Shown here: one piece after another, positions 28,784 to 41,218 of the stretch
Layout of the letters: the number at the start of each line of letters is the position of its first letter
How positions within the stretch are numbered: position 1 is the first letter of the stretch
Source: Craterostigma plantagineum
Taxonomy: Eukaryota; Streptophyta; Magnoliopsida; Lamiales; Linderniaceae
Length of the DNA stretch: 64,000 bases
Assembly (NCBI GenBank): GCA_027422505.1
Contig: JAPQWV010000028.1
Span: 6,600,001 to 6,664,000, forward strand
Direction: 5' to 3'
The notes under the pieces: generated by a model
What the model was told of the DNA's origin: nothing
The model's input: only the letters and a program-made list of their open reading frames with translations
The model's database searches: none
Position numbers and translations under genes: made by a program

Positions 28784-31698
28784 GACAGTGCCCGGAAGGT
28801 GCTTCGGGAAGTCAGGCCGGGAGCCAAGCAGGACCTCAGATGGTGCCAGCTCGGGTGTATACCATCACTTCAGAGGAAGCGGAGAACAACCCGGCGGTGG
28901 TGACAGGTACCCTCCTAATCCACCAAACTCCCACGTGCATCTTAGTAGACTCTGGGGCGACCCATTCATTTGCATCTGTGAAGTATGTGACAAAACTTGG
29001 AATAACGCCTGATAGTGTGAGTTGTGAGTATAGTGTAGCAATTCCAAGCGGGACCCCAATTAGGACTAGTCAAATAGTAAAAAACTGCCCAGTCCTAGTC
29101 GGCGACAAGGAGTTGCTTGTAGATTTAATAGTCATCCCGATGAACGATTACGAGGTGATCCTCGGGATGGACTGGCTCTCACAATACGGAGCGGTGATAG
29201 ACTGTAACCGTAAGGTGGTCACGTTCAGCACGGAAGGGGAAGAACCTCTCACTTTCAAGGGGACGGGCGAAAGAGGAATTGTTCCTAAGATTTCAGCGTT
29301 AAAGGCCCAACGGCTAATCAAAGCCGGATGCGAGGCATACCTAGTGTTTGCGCTAAAGACAGAAGAAAATTCCTCTACAAAACTTGAAGAGGTACCCGTA
29401 ATTAAGGAGTTCCCGGACGTATTTCCGGAAGACTTGCCGGGACTACCCCCAGACAGAGAAATCGAGTTTACAATCGATCTGGTGCCGAGAGCAGCACCAG
29501 TGTCCAAGACCCCGTATCGGTTAGCACCGACCGAACTGAAGGAGCTGAGGGAACAAATAGATGAGCTACTACAGAAAGGGTTTATCCAGGCCAGTTTCTC
29601 TCCCTGGGGTGCGCCAGTCCTATTCGTGCGGAAGAAAGATGGCTCAATGAGGCTGTGCATAGAACTGAACAAGCTGACAGTCAAGAACAAGTATCCACTG
29701 CCCAGGATCGACGATCTCTTTGACCAACTACAAGGCGCCACAATATTCTCTAAGATAGATTTGAGGTCGGGATACCATCAACTGAAAATCCGCAAGGATG
29801 ATATTCCGAAAACGGCGTTCAGTACCAGATACGGGCACTTTGAATTTCTAGTCATGCCCTTCGGACTGACGAACGCGCCGGCGGCCTTCATGGACTTGAT
29901 GAACAGGGTGTTCCAGTCCTATCTGGACAAGTTCGTAATCGTGTTCATAGACGATATTCTTATCTATTCAAGGACGAAGGATGAACATGAGGAGCACCTG
30001 AAGATAGTGCTTGAGACACTGAGGGAGAAGCAGCTGTACGCCAAATTCAAAAAGTGTGAGTTTTGGCTGGATCAGGTAGCATTCTTGGGACACATTGTCT
30101 CTGGAGCGGGAATCTCAGTAGACCCGAGCAAAATCGAGGCAATCAATAACTGGCCACAGCCGACCAATGTAACAGAAGTACGGAGCTTTCTAGGCTTAGC
30201 GGGCTACTATAGGAAATTCATAAAGGATTTTTCGAAAATTGCCTCAACATTGACAAAGTTGACCCGAAAGAATACTCCTTTTCAATGGAGCGAAGAATGT
30301 GAACGGAGCTTCCAAGAACTGAAGAAGCGGCTTACTACCGCCCCAGTGTTGACGATACCCACAGGAACAGGAGGATTCTCCGTTTATAGCGACGCCCCGA
30401 AAAATGGGCTCGGATGCGTACTGATGCAAAACGAAAATGTGGCGGCCTATGCCTCACGGCAGTTGAAGGAGTACGAAAGGAACTACCCTACACACGACTT
30501 GGAACTAGCAGCTGTGGTCTTTGCCCTCAAGATTTGGAGGCATTATCTGTATGGTGAAAGATGTGAAATCTACACCCACCACAAAAGCTTAAAGTACTTC
30601 TTCACCCAAAAGGAGCTAAACATGAGACAGAGAAGGTGGCTGGAATTGGTGAAGGACTACGATTGTGTAATCAACTACCACCCAGGGAAGGCAAATGTGG
30701 TAGCAGATGCCTTAAGTCGAAAGACAGTAAGCACGGAACTCCAACGACTCGAAGTAGAGATCGTACCTTTAGGCGAGGTCGAGGTAAAGTTAGCAGCTTT
30801 GACCCTTCAACCGACATTGTTAGAACAAATCAAGAAGGCTCAGGAGAATAACGAGTTCTATGTCAAGGTCAAGGGAACCCAAACAGAGCAGCCGGCAATA
30901 GACTATGTATACCGAGACGACGGGAGCTTGTACTACAAGAGCAGATTATATGTACCGAACGATGCAGGACTTCGAAGAACTATAATGGCGGAAGCACATA
31001 CTACACTGTACTCAGTACATCCTGGAGCCACGAAGCTGTATAGAGACTTACGAGCGCACTACTGGTGGCCAGGAATGAAGAAAGACGTAGCCGAATTCGT
31101 CAGTCAATGCCTCACTTGTCAACGAATTAAGGCAGAACACCAACGGCCAGCAGGGATGCTGCAGCCTTTACCAATCCCAGAGTGGAAATGGGACAACATA
31201 ACAATGGATTTTGTAAGCGGATTGCCGAAGAACGTGAAAGGGCACGACGCAATTTGGGTGATTGTAGATCGACTTACGAAATCTGCCCATTTTCTGCAAA
31301 TAAATACGACATTCACCATGGAGCGATACGCGGAACTGTATATCCAAAAGATAGTGCGACTCCATGGAGTACCGTTGTCAATAGTATCAGACCGTGATTC
31401 AAGATTCCTATCTAAGTTCTGGACGAGCTTACAAAAGGCGATGGGGACAAAGCTGTCATTCAGCACGGCTTACCATCCGCAAACGGACGGTCAATCCGAG
31501 CGGACTATCCAGACTCTGGAGGATAAGCTTGTGTACTCGACTTCAAAGGCAACTGGAGCAAGTACCTTCCACTCGTGGAATTCTCATACAACAATAGTTA
31601 TCAAGCCACGATTGGAATGGCCCCTTACGAAGCCTTATACGGACGAAAGTGCAGATCCCCAGTACATTGGGATGAAGTCGGTGAACGGGCGATGTTAG
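28552..31698 (+). CDS. pol: Tekay nucleocapsid, protease, RT, RNase H and integrase core
   Basis: Meaningful from about 28645 to 31529. In order: an atypical knuckle ([12 protein letters not shown]) and a canonical one ([14 protein letters not shown]); protease with DSGATHSF at about residue 133; RT with FIDDIL at about residue 464 (29941-29960); RNase H with SDA and LELAAV; integrase with an HHCC-type region and an intact D, D, E triad (codons at 31207, 31390 and 31498). Defects: RT reads RLCIELNKL at about 29649, lacking the DYR usually found before ELNK; RNase H has THHKSL where TDHKSL is expected (codon 30577-30579), losing a catalytic aspartate. A short deletion near 31522-31530 shifts the frame, so the last 50 or so residues are out of phase. 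Confidence 0.92.
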   Translation: MERRKSEAAVCAQRWQKSIPKQASSTTSGDSKQAPNPNQNQGAVPIPNCQKCGKRHFGNCNTLANVCFRCGKPGHFVRQCPEGASGSQAGSQAGPQMVPARVYTITSEEAENNPAVVTGTLLIHQTPTCILVDSGATHSFASVKYVTKLGITPDSVSCEYSVAIPSGTPIRTSQIVKNCPVLVGDKELLVDLIVIPMNDYEVILGMDWLSQYGAVIDCNRKVVTFSTEGEEPLTFKGTGERGIVPKISALKAQRLIKAGCEAYLVFALKTEENSSTKLEEVPVIKEFPDVFPEDLPGLPPDREIEFTIDLVPRAAPVSKTPYRLAPTELKELREQIDELLQKGFIQASFSPWGAPVLFVRKKDGSMRLCIELNKLTVKNKYPLPRIDDLFDQLQGATIFSKIDLRSGYHQLKIRKDDIPKTAFSTRYGHFEFLVMPFGLTNAPAAFMDLMNRVFQSYLDKFVIVFIDDILIYSRTKDEHEEHLKIVLETLREKQLYAKFKKCEFWLDQVAFLGHIVSGAGISVDPSKIEAINNWPQPTNVTEVRSFLGLAGYYRKFIKDFSKIASTLTKLTRKNTPFQWSEECERSFQELKKRLTTAPVLTIPTGTGGFSVYSDAPKNGLGCVLMQNENVAAYASRQLKEYERNYPTHDLELAAVVFALKIWRHYLYGERCEIYTHHKSLKYFFTQKELNMRQRRWLELVKDYDCVINYHPGKANVVADALSRKTVSTELQRLEVEIVPLGEVEVKLAALTLQPTLLEQIKKAQENNEFYVKVKGTQTEQPAIDYVYRDDGSLYYKSRLYVPNDAGLRRTIMAEAHTTLYSVHPGATKLYRDLRAHYWWPGMKKDVAEFVSQCLTCQRIKAEHQRPAGMLQPLPIPEWKWDNITMDFVSGLPKNVKGHDAIWVIVDRLTKSAHFLQINTTFTMERYAELYIQKIVRLHGVPLSIVSDRDSRFLSKFWTSLQKAMGTKLSFSTAYHPQTDGQSERTIQTLEDKLVYSTSKATGASTFHSWNSHTTIVIKPRLEWPLTKPYTDESADPQYIGMKSVNGRC

Positions 31699-32249
31699 GC
31701 CCAGATATGATCCGAGAAATGACGGAAATTATCGCGACGATCCGAGAGAGAATGCGCACGGCGCAAAGCAGACAAAAGAGTTACGCGGATCGAAGACGCA
31801 GACCGCTAGAATTCGAAATTGATGATCGGGTTTTCGTGAAAGTGTCGCCAATGAGAGGCGTTAAGAGGTTTGGAAAGAAGGGAAAACTAAGCCCAAGGTA
31901 CATTGGTCCCTTCAAGATAATGAAAAGAATTGGCGAAGTAGCGTACCAACTGGAACTACCAGCATCGTTGTCGCAAGTGCACGATGTGTTCCATGTATCG
32001 ACTTTGCGAAAGTACATCGCTGACCCAAGCCATGTACTGATAAACGACTCGCTGCACCACCAGTTGAAGCCGGATTTGAGCTACGAGGAAGTGCCAATAG
32101 AAATACTGATGCACGAAACGAAGAGGCTTAGGAATAAAGAGATTCCCCTAGTAAAAGTTTTATGGCGGAACCAGTTAATAGAGGAAGCAACTTGGGAACG
32201 TGAGGATGAAATGAGGGTCCGCTATCCTGAATTGTTCCAAACGGGCTGA
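31575..32249 (+). CDS. Tekay integrase C-terminal part with chromodomain-like end
   Basis: This continues pol in another frame after the deletion near 31530; in-phase sequence can be read from about 31530. It holds the integrase C-terminal domain ([38 protein letters not shown]) and ends with [10 protein letters not shown] and [18 protein letters not shown], the chromodomain-like module of chromoviruses, thought to guide insertion to particular chromatin. The stop is 24 bp before the polypurine tract. Confidence 0.88.
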   Translation: MEFSYNNSYQATIGMAPYEALYGRKCRSPVHWDEVGERAMLGPDMIREMTEIIATIRERMRTAQSRQKSYADRRRRPLEFEIDDRVFVKVSPMRGVKRFGKKGKLSPRYIGPFKIMKRIGEVAYQLELPASLSQVHDVFHVSTLRKYIADPSHVLINDSLHHQLKPDLSYEEVPIEILMHETKRLRNKEIPLVKVLWRNQLIEEATWEREDEMRVRYPELFQTG

Positions 32250-32270
32250 TTTCTGGGGCGAAATCCTCTT

Positions 32271-32284
32271 TAAGGGGGGGAGGA
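32271..32284 (+). promoter_or_regulatory. Polypurine tract of the Tekay element
   Basis: AAGGGGGGGAGGA lies directly before the 3' LTR start at 32285. It would prime plus-strand DNA synthesis. Confidence 0.88.
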
Positions 32285-35200
32285 TGTAGCACCCGGGTCC
32301 TCGTGAATAATAGGGCCAATAAATTTCCGTGATTTTTAATTAAAACTATGTGCCTATACGGAAATTATGTGCCTATACGGATTTTATATGCTTAAATGAT
32401 TATGTAAATTTGCATACATGTTTTGTGCTCATGTGACTAACTTAATTACGTGCCTACGTGTTTCAGGTGATTATATATATGTATATATATATATGTGTGT
32501 ATATATATATATATATTTGGGGTATTAGTTTCGTGTCGAATGGTGTCGGAACCATTAAGGAATTTTGGAAAAATTTGGACTAAGCTAAAAATATAAGGCC
32601 CCAAATTACTTAGAGCCCAACTTTGATAAATGTTGAAGAGGCTAGGATTTTGGGCTAAGGTGTTGGGCTAGAAATTTAAATGAAGGCTCAAATTAATAAA
32701 GACAAATACTAGGGACAAAATTCCCCAAATCAAGGGGATATTTTCGTCACAAGCATGTCCCATTCCCCTATTCCTGATTTAATATTCATTTAGACACTTT
32801 TAACACTTGAAAACTCCATTGACGTGAGCTAACAAAGGAAGGACGAAGGAGAAGACGAAACTTGCTCAAGTTTAGACTAGGTATAACTTCCTTCCCTTAA
32901 CCCTTATATACTTTGGGCAAGAAATAGGAGTTACTAAAATATTTTAAGCTTAGAAACATGACGTGCAAGTTCTGTCCAAATTCTCATCTCGTTGAGAATA
33001 TGTTTTACCCCTCTCAGTATTGATTAACATTTTTAGGAATTCCAGACACGAAAATCTGCTTAAGCCGCGTTATTAGTGAGTTTGAATTTTAGGGTTCTTG
33101 AAGGTTTAGGATGTTCATCGGGTCCTTGGTAAAAAGGGCACCTTTGATCTTTAACGATTGGTAGTCGCGAATTTAAAAAGTGTTTGTAAGTAATAAAGAG
33201 CCGTGAAATAGAAATTTGTGAACCCTAAAAAGTGGTAAACTAAGGGTTCTGCGAATTGGACCTATTTGGCGAACCCGAGCCTTGTGAATTATTGAGATTC
33301 GCGAACTCGGTATGATAGGCATTTCGTGAGTTGGTAAAGCACAAGCTACTTTGCGAATTGGGTGGCGAATCAAGATTCGCGAACCCTTAATGGGACGAGT
33401 TTGGCGAACTCGGCTTTATTGGCGAACCCATGCAACTTCTGCGAATCCACGAGATTCGCGAATCATGCAAGGTTGGCAAACTCGAGTTTTGCGAACTCAT
33501 ATGCTTTTTCCGGGCAGATTAGGTTGGCGAACTCCACTTGACGACTCGATGGCGGAAGAGAGTTCGCGAACTAGGCTAGTAGTTTAGTTTCGCGGGTCGT
33601 GTCCATTTGGCGAGTCCATGCTAAGTCGCGAACCTATTTAATGTCTCGGTAGTTCGCGAAATATGATTCGCAAAAGTTGAGTGAATTCGCAAATAAGGAG
33701 TGAAATGTACGTCTGCGAACTAGGTAGCCGAGATACATGTCGCGAAATGAGAAGTAGTTCGCGAACCATTTAGGTGGCGAACTCTATGTATCCGAATTGT
33801 ACGAATAGAGCAGAGAATTCCGCGAATCCGATATGATAAGCATTTCGCGAATCCATCAAGTTTGGCGAATTAAGAAATAATGTAAATAATTCCGCGAACT
33901 AGACTAAGAGCTTGGCAAACTAACTTGGCGAATTGAACACCTTAGATAAAATATTCCGATTCCAATGAGCATAGGTTCTTTCAACGCCCGATCATAATTT
34001 GCCTATCGGTGTCCTCAGGGACAATTTTGGGTATAGTTAGACGTTGCATTCGATAGAATTTTGGTACGAAAATTTACGTAGTCAACTGATATAATTTATA
34101 GGCTGACTTTATAGCCTGTTCGAGTTTAAAGGATGAAATATTAGGAAATTCACCAGACCGGCTAGCAAATAGCTTATGGACGAATTTTATGAACTTCGTG
34201 AACTTCATAAAGTTCCCTAAGACAAGTGAGATGTACCAAGTTAACTAGGACTCCTAAAGATATTTATAACCAAAGAAAAATACCTAAGTCAGTACGTAAT
34301 TAATTAATTTAAATAGTGTCCTAACGATGCTATTCTATGTCTAAGGTTTGGACTTAGGAGAATACCCGGGTCAGGTAGCGACTAATCCACGGACGCCAGG
34401 TAAGTAGAAATCCAACTACAACACATAACTTGCGTGTTATATGTTTTGTGTGACTATGTGCCTACGTGATTTCATGATTACGTGGACTAATCGTAACGCC
34501 TTCGTGTGATTAGCATAAATTGCATTTATTCGCATATGCATATTCATGTGCACGCACGAACTCATGGGGAAGGGTCGTGGGACTGAGTGTGCATAATGAT
34601 ATGTCGCTTGTACGCGACGAGGACTTGCCGATGTGGGCAAGTGGTGTCGACTCATAGTTGAGTCAGGGACTGTCTCCTATGCTACCAGGGCGGCGTTTTA
34701 GCGTCGTCGTACTTTTATTGTATATATATATGGTTATCCTGTGGAAAGGATTTGGGCATGGCCCGTGGCGGTAAGGTGCGACCTGGAGGGTGCGACCTGA
34801 GGGTATAAGCGACACAGGGTGGAACCCTTGTGTAGGCGACCTCAGCGTGGGCTACCAGCGTGAGCGATCGCCGGACAGTCGGGGACGACCGGGTTCATAT
34901 GGTGACCTAGGAACGATGTGCATCCTAGGGTTCAGCCATCCGGCGTGGACCGCTGTCGTATTGTCCTCGAGGGACGTGAGCTTTTGTGGTGCATAGTGAG
35001 ATTAGCCGAGGGCCCTGTGTTTTACTAGTACGAGTACTAGGTGCATCGGAGTGGAATGCCCTTGCAAGTGTTATATGCATCGGCGCGGATCGCCCTTGCT
35101 TAGAAATTTATGCATTGGCGTGGATTGCCTTTGCGGGGGAAGGGACACGTGCATACATGCATGATTTCTGCTTACTGAGCCTCGGTGTCTCATTCTTTTA

Positions 35201-35557
35201 TGTTATGTGTTGTAGGCGCCAGCGAGCACGCTACGTGATCGCGTTAGATGACAAGGCCAATCTTTTGGAGCTTCGCGCTGCTTTTGGGTGGACGTGTGTG
35301 TATGGATGACGACCTGTGAGGCCGAGCGCATAGGAGCCTTTTGCTGTGCCGACACACCTTCGTCCTCGTAGTTAGTCCGTGTCTGGAACTTAATGTTCGA
35401 CATGTATTCTTTTGACGTGTACAAAATATCATTCCGTTATGTAAATGGAAAAAAAAAGAAAAATTTTATACGCATTTTCAGCGTACCTTACTAATCATAA
35501 CTCGCTAGGCACATAGGGATGCGTTAGAATAAGCAGTCACGAAGTCGGGTCGTGACA
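32285..35557 (+). repeat. 3' LTR of the Tekay element
   Basis: 3273 bp, with the same ends as the 5' LTR. It differs from the 5' LTR by scattered single bases, a shorter TATATA tract (about 32471-32515) and an extra stretch of about 76 bp at 33953-34029. The palindrome array is at 33160-33950. It is followed by the target duplication TACAT (35558-35562). Contained short frames mirror those of the 5' LTR and are not genes. Confidence 0.93.
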
Positions 35558-35562
35558 TACAT

Positions 35563-35708
35563 GGATGACGACCTGTGGAGCGATGTTAGGATGTTTTGAT
35601 ATGATAGATATTTTGGGGCTTCGGCCTTTGTTACGACAATGTAAGTTACGTTTTGTCGTAATATATCATATCTTAGGAAAACGTTTTTGTTAGACGGGTC
35701 TCCCGTGA
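35563..35708 (+). mobile_element. 3' LTR of the decayed gypsy element, last part
   Basis: Sequence resuming after the TACAT duplication (GGATGACGACCTGTGGAG) parallels the R-U5 end of the young LTRs (TGGATGACGACCTGTGAGG at 27381). It ends near CGGGTCTCCCGTGAC, comparable to the terminal CGGGTCGTGACA. The exact end is uncertain by some tens of bases. Beyond it lies copia integrase sequence on the minus strand. Confidence 0.65.
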
Positions 35709-37853
35709 CTTACGTTGCGAAAATCCGCCGCTATTAGTATTAGAAAGCCATGGTCGCCACAAAGAGTTACTTCGCAACCCGCTCCACCTTCTCGAACGAA
35801 CTCTTCTTCGAGAAAGTGAGCTTGAAGGGCTACAACGATCCTCTGATCATCGTGGAAGTAAAACTGGTATCCCATGGAATCCTCAGAATACTCGACAAAA
35901 CGTCCTTTCACAGCCTTCGATTCCAGTTTATCTGTCTTGAGCTTTTTCACGAATGCGTGGCAACCCCAAACTCTAGTGTGATTCAAGCTCAGTCTTCGTC
36001 CTGTCCATATCTGATACGGAAAATGATCGATAGACTTTGTAGGACATCTATTCAGAATGTGTGCCGCTGTAAACAGGGCATGACCCCACAACGATATGGG
36101 CAGGTCTGTATAGCTCAGCATAGATCAAACTCGAGGCTCATGTACTCGCCGCCTCGATCTGATCGAACGGCTTTGATGCTCTTTCCACTCTGATTTTCCA
36201 CCAAAGCCTTGTACTCTTTGAACCATTCAAAAGTATCAGACTTGTGCTTCATGAGATACACCTTGCCGAAGCGAGAGTGATCATCAGTGAAGGTAACGAA
36301 ATAGTGAAAGTTACTGCGAGCCGCTACCCCGAACGGTCCGCAAACATCCGTGTGGATCAAACCGAGAAGTTATGTGGCTCTCGTAAAAGTCCCTGTGAAG
36401 GGCGACTTGGTCATCTTTCCAAGGATACAAGATTCGCAAGTCGGATAGGGATCAGACCCAAGCGGCTTTATAATGCCAGTTTTCTCCAACTCGAGAATCT
36501 TTGTTCTCCAGCGTAACCAAGTCGAAGATGCCACAACAGTCTCGAGTTCGACTCCAATTTTTGTTTGTTGGTGATTGTATTCACAATTTTTGTTTTATCT
36601 TTGACATTTAGATAATACAATCCATTCAGTAAACTTGCACTTCCGACGCAATTATTTCCAAAATAAATATTGCATATATTATTACTAAAACGGGAATAGA
36701 AACAATATTCTTAAGCCCATTGGGCAAAACTAAACAATCGGAAAGCAGTAAACTATATCTAGTAGATGAAACGAGAGTTCTTGATCCAATGTGGGTCGCC
36801 GGTACACTATGTCCGCTTCCTACGTTGATCATAATCTCTCGGTCCCCCAGCTTCCTACTTCGTTCCATACCCTGGTTTGAAGCACAGATGTGACCACTAG
36901 CTCCCGAGTCTAAGATCCACGAAGCAGAATATAGTGTCATAGCACAATTAGTTTCTAAAACGTAAAGTTCTTTACTTGAGGCGGCTAGCTTTGGGCAATC
37001 GCGCTTCCAACGGCCAAGCTCGTTGCAGTGAAGGCATTTGTCCGTCGGCTTGGCGCCTTTGAACACGTTCTTCTTGGCCTTGCCTTTCAAAATTCGTCCT
37101 TTGGGCTTAGTGGGCTTGTCCGACTTTTTCTTTCTACTCGACCCTCGAGTCTTAGCATTTGCGACAACTTCCTTTCCTTTTACCTTCTTTATCTGAGTTT
37201 GCACCGCCGACAACTGGTTCATCAACCCAGTCAATGTCATCTCGGCCTTGTTCAAATTAAAGTTCACAATGAACGAATTGAAGAAAGGTGGGAGCGACTG
37301 AAGTATCAGATCGTTCTGGAGCTCATTATCCATGATAAAGTTCAGTGCCTCGAGTCTTTCGATCCAATCGATCATTTTGAGCACATGCTCTTCGACGTCA
37401 CTACCCTCAGCCATTTTGATATGAAATAGTTGCTCGGTCAGGGAATAGCGAGCACTCCTGGAATGTTCGCCAAAAAAGCTTATTCAAATGAAGCAAAATG
37501 GCGCCCACTTCCATTTCCGAATGAGTGCGTTGCAACTCATTGCTCATGGAAAGAAGTATATAGCCCTTGACCTTTGGCTCGTCAATCTGTCACTTAGCAT
37601 ACGCAGCCCGGTCTTCGTCACTCGCATCAGCCCCTGGGACATGCGGTACGGGGGAATCGAGGACATAAGTTAACGACTCCATACCTAGGACTATCCTTAG
37701 GTTACGGAGCCAGTCCATGTAGTTTGGTCCCACCAAACAGTGTCTCTCAAGCAGCATAGAAATAATGTTCGTCATCTCAGTAAATAGAAAGAAACGTAAA
37801 GCTGCAGAAAATAAAGATCTAATTAGGTTTATCTTATCATTCATCAAGCGCAA
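35709..37853 (-). pseudogene. Copia gag-protease-integrase, broken and truncated
   Basis: Minus-strand frames from 37853 down to about 35709. gag starts near 37775 (LERHCLVGPNYMDWLRNL, about 37740), with a UBN2-type body (37414-36626), a diverged CCHC (CLHCNELGRWKRDC, about 37010-37050) and protease DSGASGHIC (about 36890-36915). The integrase core has TDVCGPFG (about 36355) and RSDRGGEY (about 36150), and then jumps to YTDLPISLWGHAL. The segment between, which should hold the catalytic glutamate, is deleted near 36120. RT and RNase H are absent; the gypsy element abuts at about 35708. It joins the leader, PBS and LTR at 37854-40556. Confidence 0.82.
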
Positions 37854-38766
37854 ACAAGGACTTTTCGTTTCGCTTGACTCCCACTATTTTTCTCGATCCT
37901 CCCGAGAAGAGTTTCGGAAATCTCGTTGAAAGTTTCATAGTGGAGTTGATGTCCCCGACTCGATTAGACTTGCCTCAGCTTTTAACGCAATATTTGAATC
38001 ATCTAATCTTATCGAAGTCACGTCAAACGTTAACTTATCCAATAAGAGTTTCAACTATCTTTGTCTCAGTCATTAACCCTCACGACTAACCCTGCTTTTT
38101 GGGATAACTGCCTAAGTGTGACCTATCAACTTATGCTCAAATCGCACAGAATGTACCGCCCCTTGCTGCCATCTGCTTCGTGGGGGGCGGACTGGTGTGA
38201 CGAGCGGCGTCAAGGACGCACCCGAGACGCTAACACTGTGGCAGGATATACGACGCCAACTTACACGGAACAAATCGCAAAACTCCCCAACGCTAAACAT
38301 CTTGAGAATGATAGAAGATAGGAATCCAACTCCTTTACTCACTTAGTATTTATCAAACGGGAGAATAAACCATCTCACATTAGAGCACATTGAACCGGCG
38401 GCGGCGGCGGCGGCGGCGCGCCACGCGCAACGCGCGATTTCAGCCCGCGCAGAATCTTGCCGCGGCTGATCTGTTGGCATCGCTGCCGCTCGACACAGTG
38501 GCACCATCTTGGAACGGCGCCGGAGCCACCATGGTCGGTGTCGGACCTAGAGGTCCAGGCTGATCGGTCCTGCTCCGAGCAGCCCCATGGCTGCCCGCGT
38601 TTCGGTCCTGACGGTGGCTGCCTCGTCGGCCACGCCGCACGAGGTGGTGGCCATGGGATGGCAAACGACGCATCAATCAGCCCCACACCGATCAAACCGC
38701 GTTGACTTTCGATTGTCTCCGCCTCGTTTCAATTTGAACATGTTATGATTCTGATCATGAGCGCCC
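37854..38766 (-). other. Leader between primer site and gag of the copia element
   Basis: About 0.9 kb without credible coding. It includes a GC-rich block (about 38390-38710) with a GGC trinucleotide run at 38397-38418, in strong contrast to the AT-rich surroundings. Open frames on both strands here (38375-38705) come from the GC richness and show no conserved domain. Confidence 0.65.
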
Positions 38767-38778
38767 GCTCTGATACCA
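38767..38778 (-). promoter_or_regulatory. Primer binding site of the copia element (initiator Met tRNA)
   Basis: The minus strand reads TGGTATCAGAGC one base after the LTR end at 38780. This fixes the repeat at 38780-40556 as the 5' LTR of a minus-strand element. Confidence 0.92.
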
Positions 38779-38779
38779 C

Positions 38780-40556
38780 TGTTGGGTTACAGGGTGTCTC
38801 CCGGAGATGTCGTGTCCCCGAGTACAGTGCGGAACAAAAATTTTCCGGGTTCCCCGATTGCCCTAGTAGCTCGGATCAGAACAGTAACACATAGACACGT
38901 AATAGGGCGGGTCAAACCCGTAGAGAATTACCAGTTGAAGCGAGTGGCAGCTCGTCGTCCTTTTCTTCAAAACTTCGTTGATGGTGATGGAAGCACTAGA
39001 TCGTCACGCCGACCTCGCAGTGTACCACGAAATCAGTTCTCTAAAGATGGCTAGAGAGAACCGAGCCTTCGCGTAGGAGAAAAGTGTGTGCGTTCGCTGT
39101 GTGTTTTTTTGCCTTGTGATGGACGAAAATAACTCATATGGAGCACGAATTTCTCATATAAAATATTAAATAGGGCTGCCGTATTTATACTAAGCTAAAA
39201 TCAAAAATCCCAAGAATATCTCAAAGATTTGATTTTCGAATTTTACTCCTTAAGTGGAGAGATTCTTTTTGCCATGATTTTCTCTCCTTTTGAGTCCGAA
39301 ATCCAAACTTAAGGAAACTTGCTAAAATTAGACAACTAACTTAAATACCAAGTCAAAATAAGTAACTTTAAATATGGTATAAAATTCGAAAATTAATCCT
39401 AGATTAATTTCGAAATTTACACTTAAAATAAATAATATTCCAAATATATTCATATTAATATTTAATTTTCGAAATTATTTTCCAAGGTATATTTCGAAAA
39501 TTAGCTTATGGTTTAATTTCAATTTTACCCTCAAGCCTTTTAAGCACTTGGCCAAGCCCAAGTCTTGAAGTTAGTTTCTTACGCAGTGCGACTTCAATCC
39601 ATTAAACGGCCTGAGGCCCACTAAGACGCGACCCAACGGCCCAAGGCCCATTAAGGCCCAAAACACTTTTCCTCCTTATCAGTACACGTTGATGATCCTT
39701 TTTAAGCCCGACTCTATAGGTTCGACTCAATCAGCAAGGAAGGAATCCAAGAGTCCGGTAGTTACTAGCCAATCCCGCAGTATCGGACCGTAACCCCGAT
39801 TCGAGTGCAGTCTTTATTCCAGCACCTTACTATAGATATAGTACTACGTATAAACCCTTCAGCTGTGTCCCAATCGAGTGAGAGCCATGGTCTATGTCAA
39901 ACTCACCGAACTCGATTCTATGATAAAACGGAGACGAGACAAATTACCAAACTACCCTCCATGTCTAACATGAGTTAGTTCAATACCTTGGCCAAGGATT
40001 TCGTAATTTCTCGTCGTCGTCCTCATAGGACACTTATCTCGATTACTTGCGAGACTGTGAATCCGTACTCGGCGGTCTAAGCCCGGCAATCACAAATCGT
40101 CATCAAGACCGCATCTGGTCCGCTGACCCATGCAACAGGAAATCGGGTCGAGGGGAACCAGTGACAGTAAGACTTCGAAGTCAACTCCGTCAAAGGCCTT
40201 TCGGTCTAAGGTTTACGTAGATTACTATAGTGTTGTCGTCGGTCATTGACACTCCTTGAGTAATAAGCCATGTTCGACTGTACGACCCGTGAGTTAGTGT
40301 CCATGAAACGATTCAATCCCTTGATTCGATTCGTATCACAAGTCATGACCTCCGCTTACAAGCGAGATATCGGCACACGATAGGTCATCGACAAATAAGC
40401 CGTGATCGGTTATCCAGCACCCAACTGGAGCCTCAGGCTTACGGACTTTTAATGTTCGAGGTTAAGAGTCCACTAGTGCCTTTCTCTCTCGTGCCCATCA
40501 ACAACAGTGACTCAACTCGACCCATTTGGATTTGTTCATTTATTGCTTTACTGGAT
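38780..40556 (-). mobile_element. 5' LTR of the copia element, truncated at its U3 end
   Basis: Matches the 1890-bp LTR at 57527-59416 from its start (TGTTGGGTTAC) to about 40556 (TTATTGCTTTACTGGAT). The last 140 or so bases of the family LTR are missing, and Sirevirus-type spacer sequence follows. The family LTR carries TTTAAGCCCGACTCT and GTACTACGTATAAACCC words. The frame at 38782-39054 is LTR sequence; an equivalent occurs at 57505-57747. Confidence 0.85.
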
Positions 40557-41218
40557 CTCTATTGAAGCTATTTGCAATCGAGAAAGTTCTTCGACTGCTT
40601 CAAACATTCAAAAACCCAGTTTGGTCGAAACTTAGATTCTAGCTCTATAATGCAGATAATCGAAAATCTATACTATCAGTTTGTTCGAAAACACCAAAGC
40701 TATCTTCAAACGCAGATAGTGAACCAGATAAACACTGAAAGTCGTCTAAAATACTACAAACTGGTATTTGGGTTTTCGCACAGTAAGAACAATCGAAAAT
40801 CTAATGCATAATCAAGCGAAAAATCACAGAATGTAGATGCAGTCGGAGTTTAATAGCACGCAAATTCCTAAAGGTTGTCGATTCTACCTTAAAAAGACGA
40901 AAATCTGTTGAAAACGAAAAGATTTTAGTGGATTTTGAGTTCGTCTTTTTAACAGTGTTTTTCGTGAGAGAATTTCAATTGACGGTGATAATTTCTCAAA
41001 CGAGGGTTTTTGCGTGAGATATACTTTTTAGACTGCAAAAAGTAACTGTTTTCTTATTGGGCTGATGGGACATTTTCGCTGCTAAGCGAAATAAGGCCCG
41101 ATACTATTTACGCTCGAAAAACTTAGGATCGAACGTTACCTTTTCTATCAGGTTTCTCGATCGTAAATTTTCCTATATTTTCAGATGAACCCCTATATCA
41201 ATTAAAAACCACATAATT

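Larger units (their letters stand above)
24428..35557 (+). mobile_element. Nearly complete Ty3/gypsy chromovirus (Tekay type)
   Basis: An 11.1-kb element with both LTRs, primer binding site, gag-pol, polypurine tract and a perfect 5-bp duplication TACAT at 24423-24427 and 35558-35562. Pol order is protease, RT, RNase H, integrase, then a chromodomain-like C terminus, which places it among chromoviruses; LTRs above 3 kb and an initiator-Met primer site fit the Tekay (Del) lineage. The two LTRs are nearly identical except for indels, so insertion is recent. Two frame breaks and damaged catalytic motifs argue that it is not autonomous now. It inserted into the LTR of an older related gypsy element. 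Confidence 0.95.

Noticed and set aside
38375..38705. Three overlapping frames on both strands in the copia leader
   Set aside because: A result of local GC richness with few stop codons; no domain and no matching frame in related leaders visible here.
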